A DNA stretch of 6,582 nt from JBEKZQ01 sp049509675. GTDB taxonomy: Bacteria > Planctomycetota > Planctomycetia > Pirellulales > Thermoguttaceae. Shown one piece after another: positions 6,190-6,582 of this stretch. Location of the stretch: NCBI GenBank assembly GCA_049509675.1, contig JBEKZQ010000359.1:1-6582 (forward strand). Direction: 5' to 3'. The position numbers were made by a program, and so were the translations under genes. Within the stretch, counting starts at the first letter, position 1; the number at the start of each line of letters is the position of its first letter. The notes beneath the pieces are model-generated. The model worked only from the letters and a program-made list of their open reading frames with translations. It searched no databases and was not told the DNA's origin.

Positions 6190-6475
6190 GGGGTCAGACT
6201 TTAACAGCTAACTGGCCTTGACAGGCGGCATGGCGTCTGAGATCGTATGGGGATCATCGCACGACCTCCACGCATTGACTTCCCCGACGCGCCGTACCAC
6301 GTCACCAGCCGCGGTAACGGGCGGCAGCAAGTTTTTTGGACCAGTGACGATCGTCAGCGGTTCCTCGGCCAACTCGCCGACGGCCTGTCTTCGGCGGCAA
6401 CCATGCTCTACGCCTTCGCCGACGTCGTCGCGCAGTTATACCAGCAGATGATTTCAGTTGGCAGTTAAAGTCTGA
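6190..6475 (+). mobile_element. Small element with imperfect 21-base terminal inverted repeats, containing a transposase fragment
   Basis: The left end 6194-6214 (tcagactttaacag then ctaactg) and right end 6455-6475 (cagttggcagttaaag then tctga) are inverted copies with two mismatches in 21 bases. The left end directly abuts the broken transposase gene at 5963-6189, which suggests insertion into it or rearrangement beside it. The interior carries the N-terminus of a second, different Y1 transposase. About 286 bp is too small for an autonomous element, so this is a decayed or non-autonomous copy. No target duplication was recognised. Confidence 0.6.
6247..6468 (+). pseudogene. Second Y1 transposase, truncated N-terminal fragment
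   Basis: An open frame of 73 residues that starts like the MARP-type group of Y1 transposases: ARPPRIDFPDAPYHVTSRGN, then GRQQVFWTSDDRQRFLGQLA. Family resemblance runs to about residue 57 (LYAF) and is then lost: where an MDNHxHLL-like HUH motif should come, the frame reads ADVVAQLYQQMISVGS and stops within the right inverted repeat. Both the catalytic histidines and the tyrosine are missing, so no transposase activity is expected. Its start differs in type from the neighbouring remnant at 5963, so two transposase lineages are represented. The ATG at 6247 is the first in frame; the family usually starts nearer the ARP motif. Confidence 0.75.
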
Positions 6476-6582
6476 TTGTGCCAAGAAGCTTGGAAGAGGA
6501 GGATAACCCACATGAAGTGAGTTGAAACCTTTTGTCGGAACCCTGCGGGTGAAGGCCCGCCCAGGAGAGCCTGACCAGCACC
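6476..6582 (+). other. Unassigned hairpin-rich tract at the window end
   Basis: No reading frame of note. Three potential hairpins follow each other: ccaag/cttgg (6481-6485 and 6489-6493), aacccac/gtgagtt (6505-6511 and 6517-6523, one mismatch) and gcggg/cccgc (6545-6549 and 6556-6560). The purine-rich style (ggaggataacccac, gagttgaaacc) resembles a structured RNA, possibly the 5' domain of a group II intron, but I cannot confirm that and the window ends before any reverse transcriptase could appear. Confidence 0.25.

Noticed and set aside
6521..6529. CRISPR repeat end (gttgaaacc)
   Set aside because: Single occurrence, no second copy at spacer distance within the window.

Overview
The window is GC-rich DNA from what looks like a planctomycete, probably a Pirellulales-like lineage. 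That placement is inferred from three things: the style of the FolC, HemX and HemA proteins, the folC-hemX-hemA gene order, and the many short palindromic repeats of kinds I associate with planctomycete genomes. No rRNA or other taxonomic marker is present. All genes read on the + strand.

Left part (8-3824): a tight, probably co-transcribed cluster. folC (folylpolyglutamate / dihydrofolate synthase) overlaps by one base with a multi-pass membrane protein of the HemX/CcsA family. Twenty bases further on comes hemA (glutamyl-tRNA reductase, first committed step of C5-pathway tetrapyrrole synthesis). HemX-type proteins next to hemA are thought to tune glutamyl-tRNA reductase level or haem handling, so hemX and hemA form a functional pair; folC is a housekeeping companion.

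Middle (3825-4137): a 313-base gap with no gene, mostly filled by a nested inverted-repeat element beginning three bases after the hemA stop. A membrane glycosyltransferase of the GT39/ArnT-like type (4138-5844) follows, with a clear ribosome binding site.

Right part (5845-6582): a decayed mobile-element zone. It has a near-perfect 27-base palindrome, then a Y1/REP-associated transposase pseudogene with an in-frame stop, a frameshift at its catalytic HUH motif and a cut-off 3' end. The cut abuts a second element of about 286 bp, which is bounded by 21-base imperfect inverted repeats and carries the N-terminus of a different Y1 transposase. The last ~107 bases are unexplained and hairpin-rich.

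The most notable theme is palindromic elements invading coding sequence without breaking it. Two copies of one hairpin repeat lie in frame inside folC, exactly 150 bases apart, each encoding GDCP[N/D]FRLSENGT; one is flanked by a perfect 9-base direct repeat and adds exactly 37 codons. A different palindrome supplies most of the C-terminal tail of HemX. This resembles the in-frame palindromic elements of Rickettsia, and the two transposase remnants are of the class that mobilises such repeats elsewhere.
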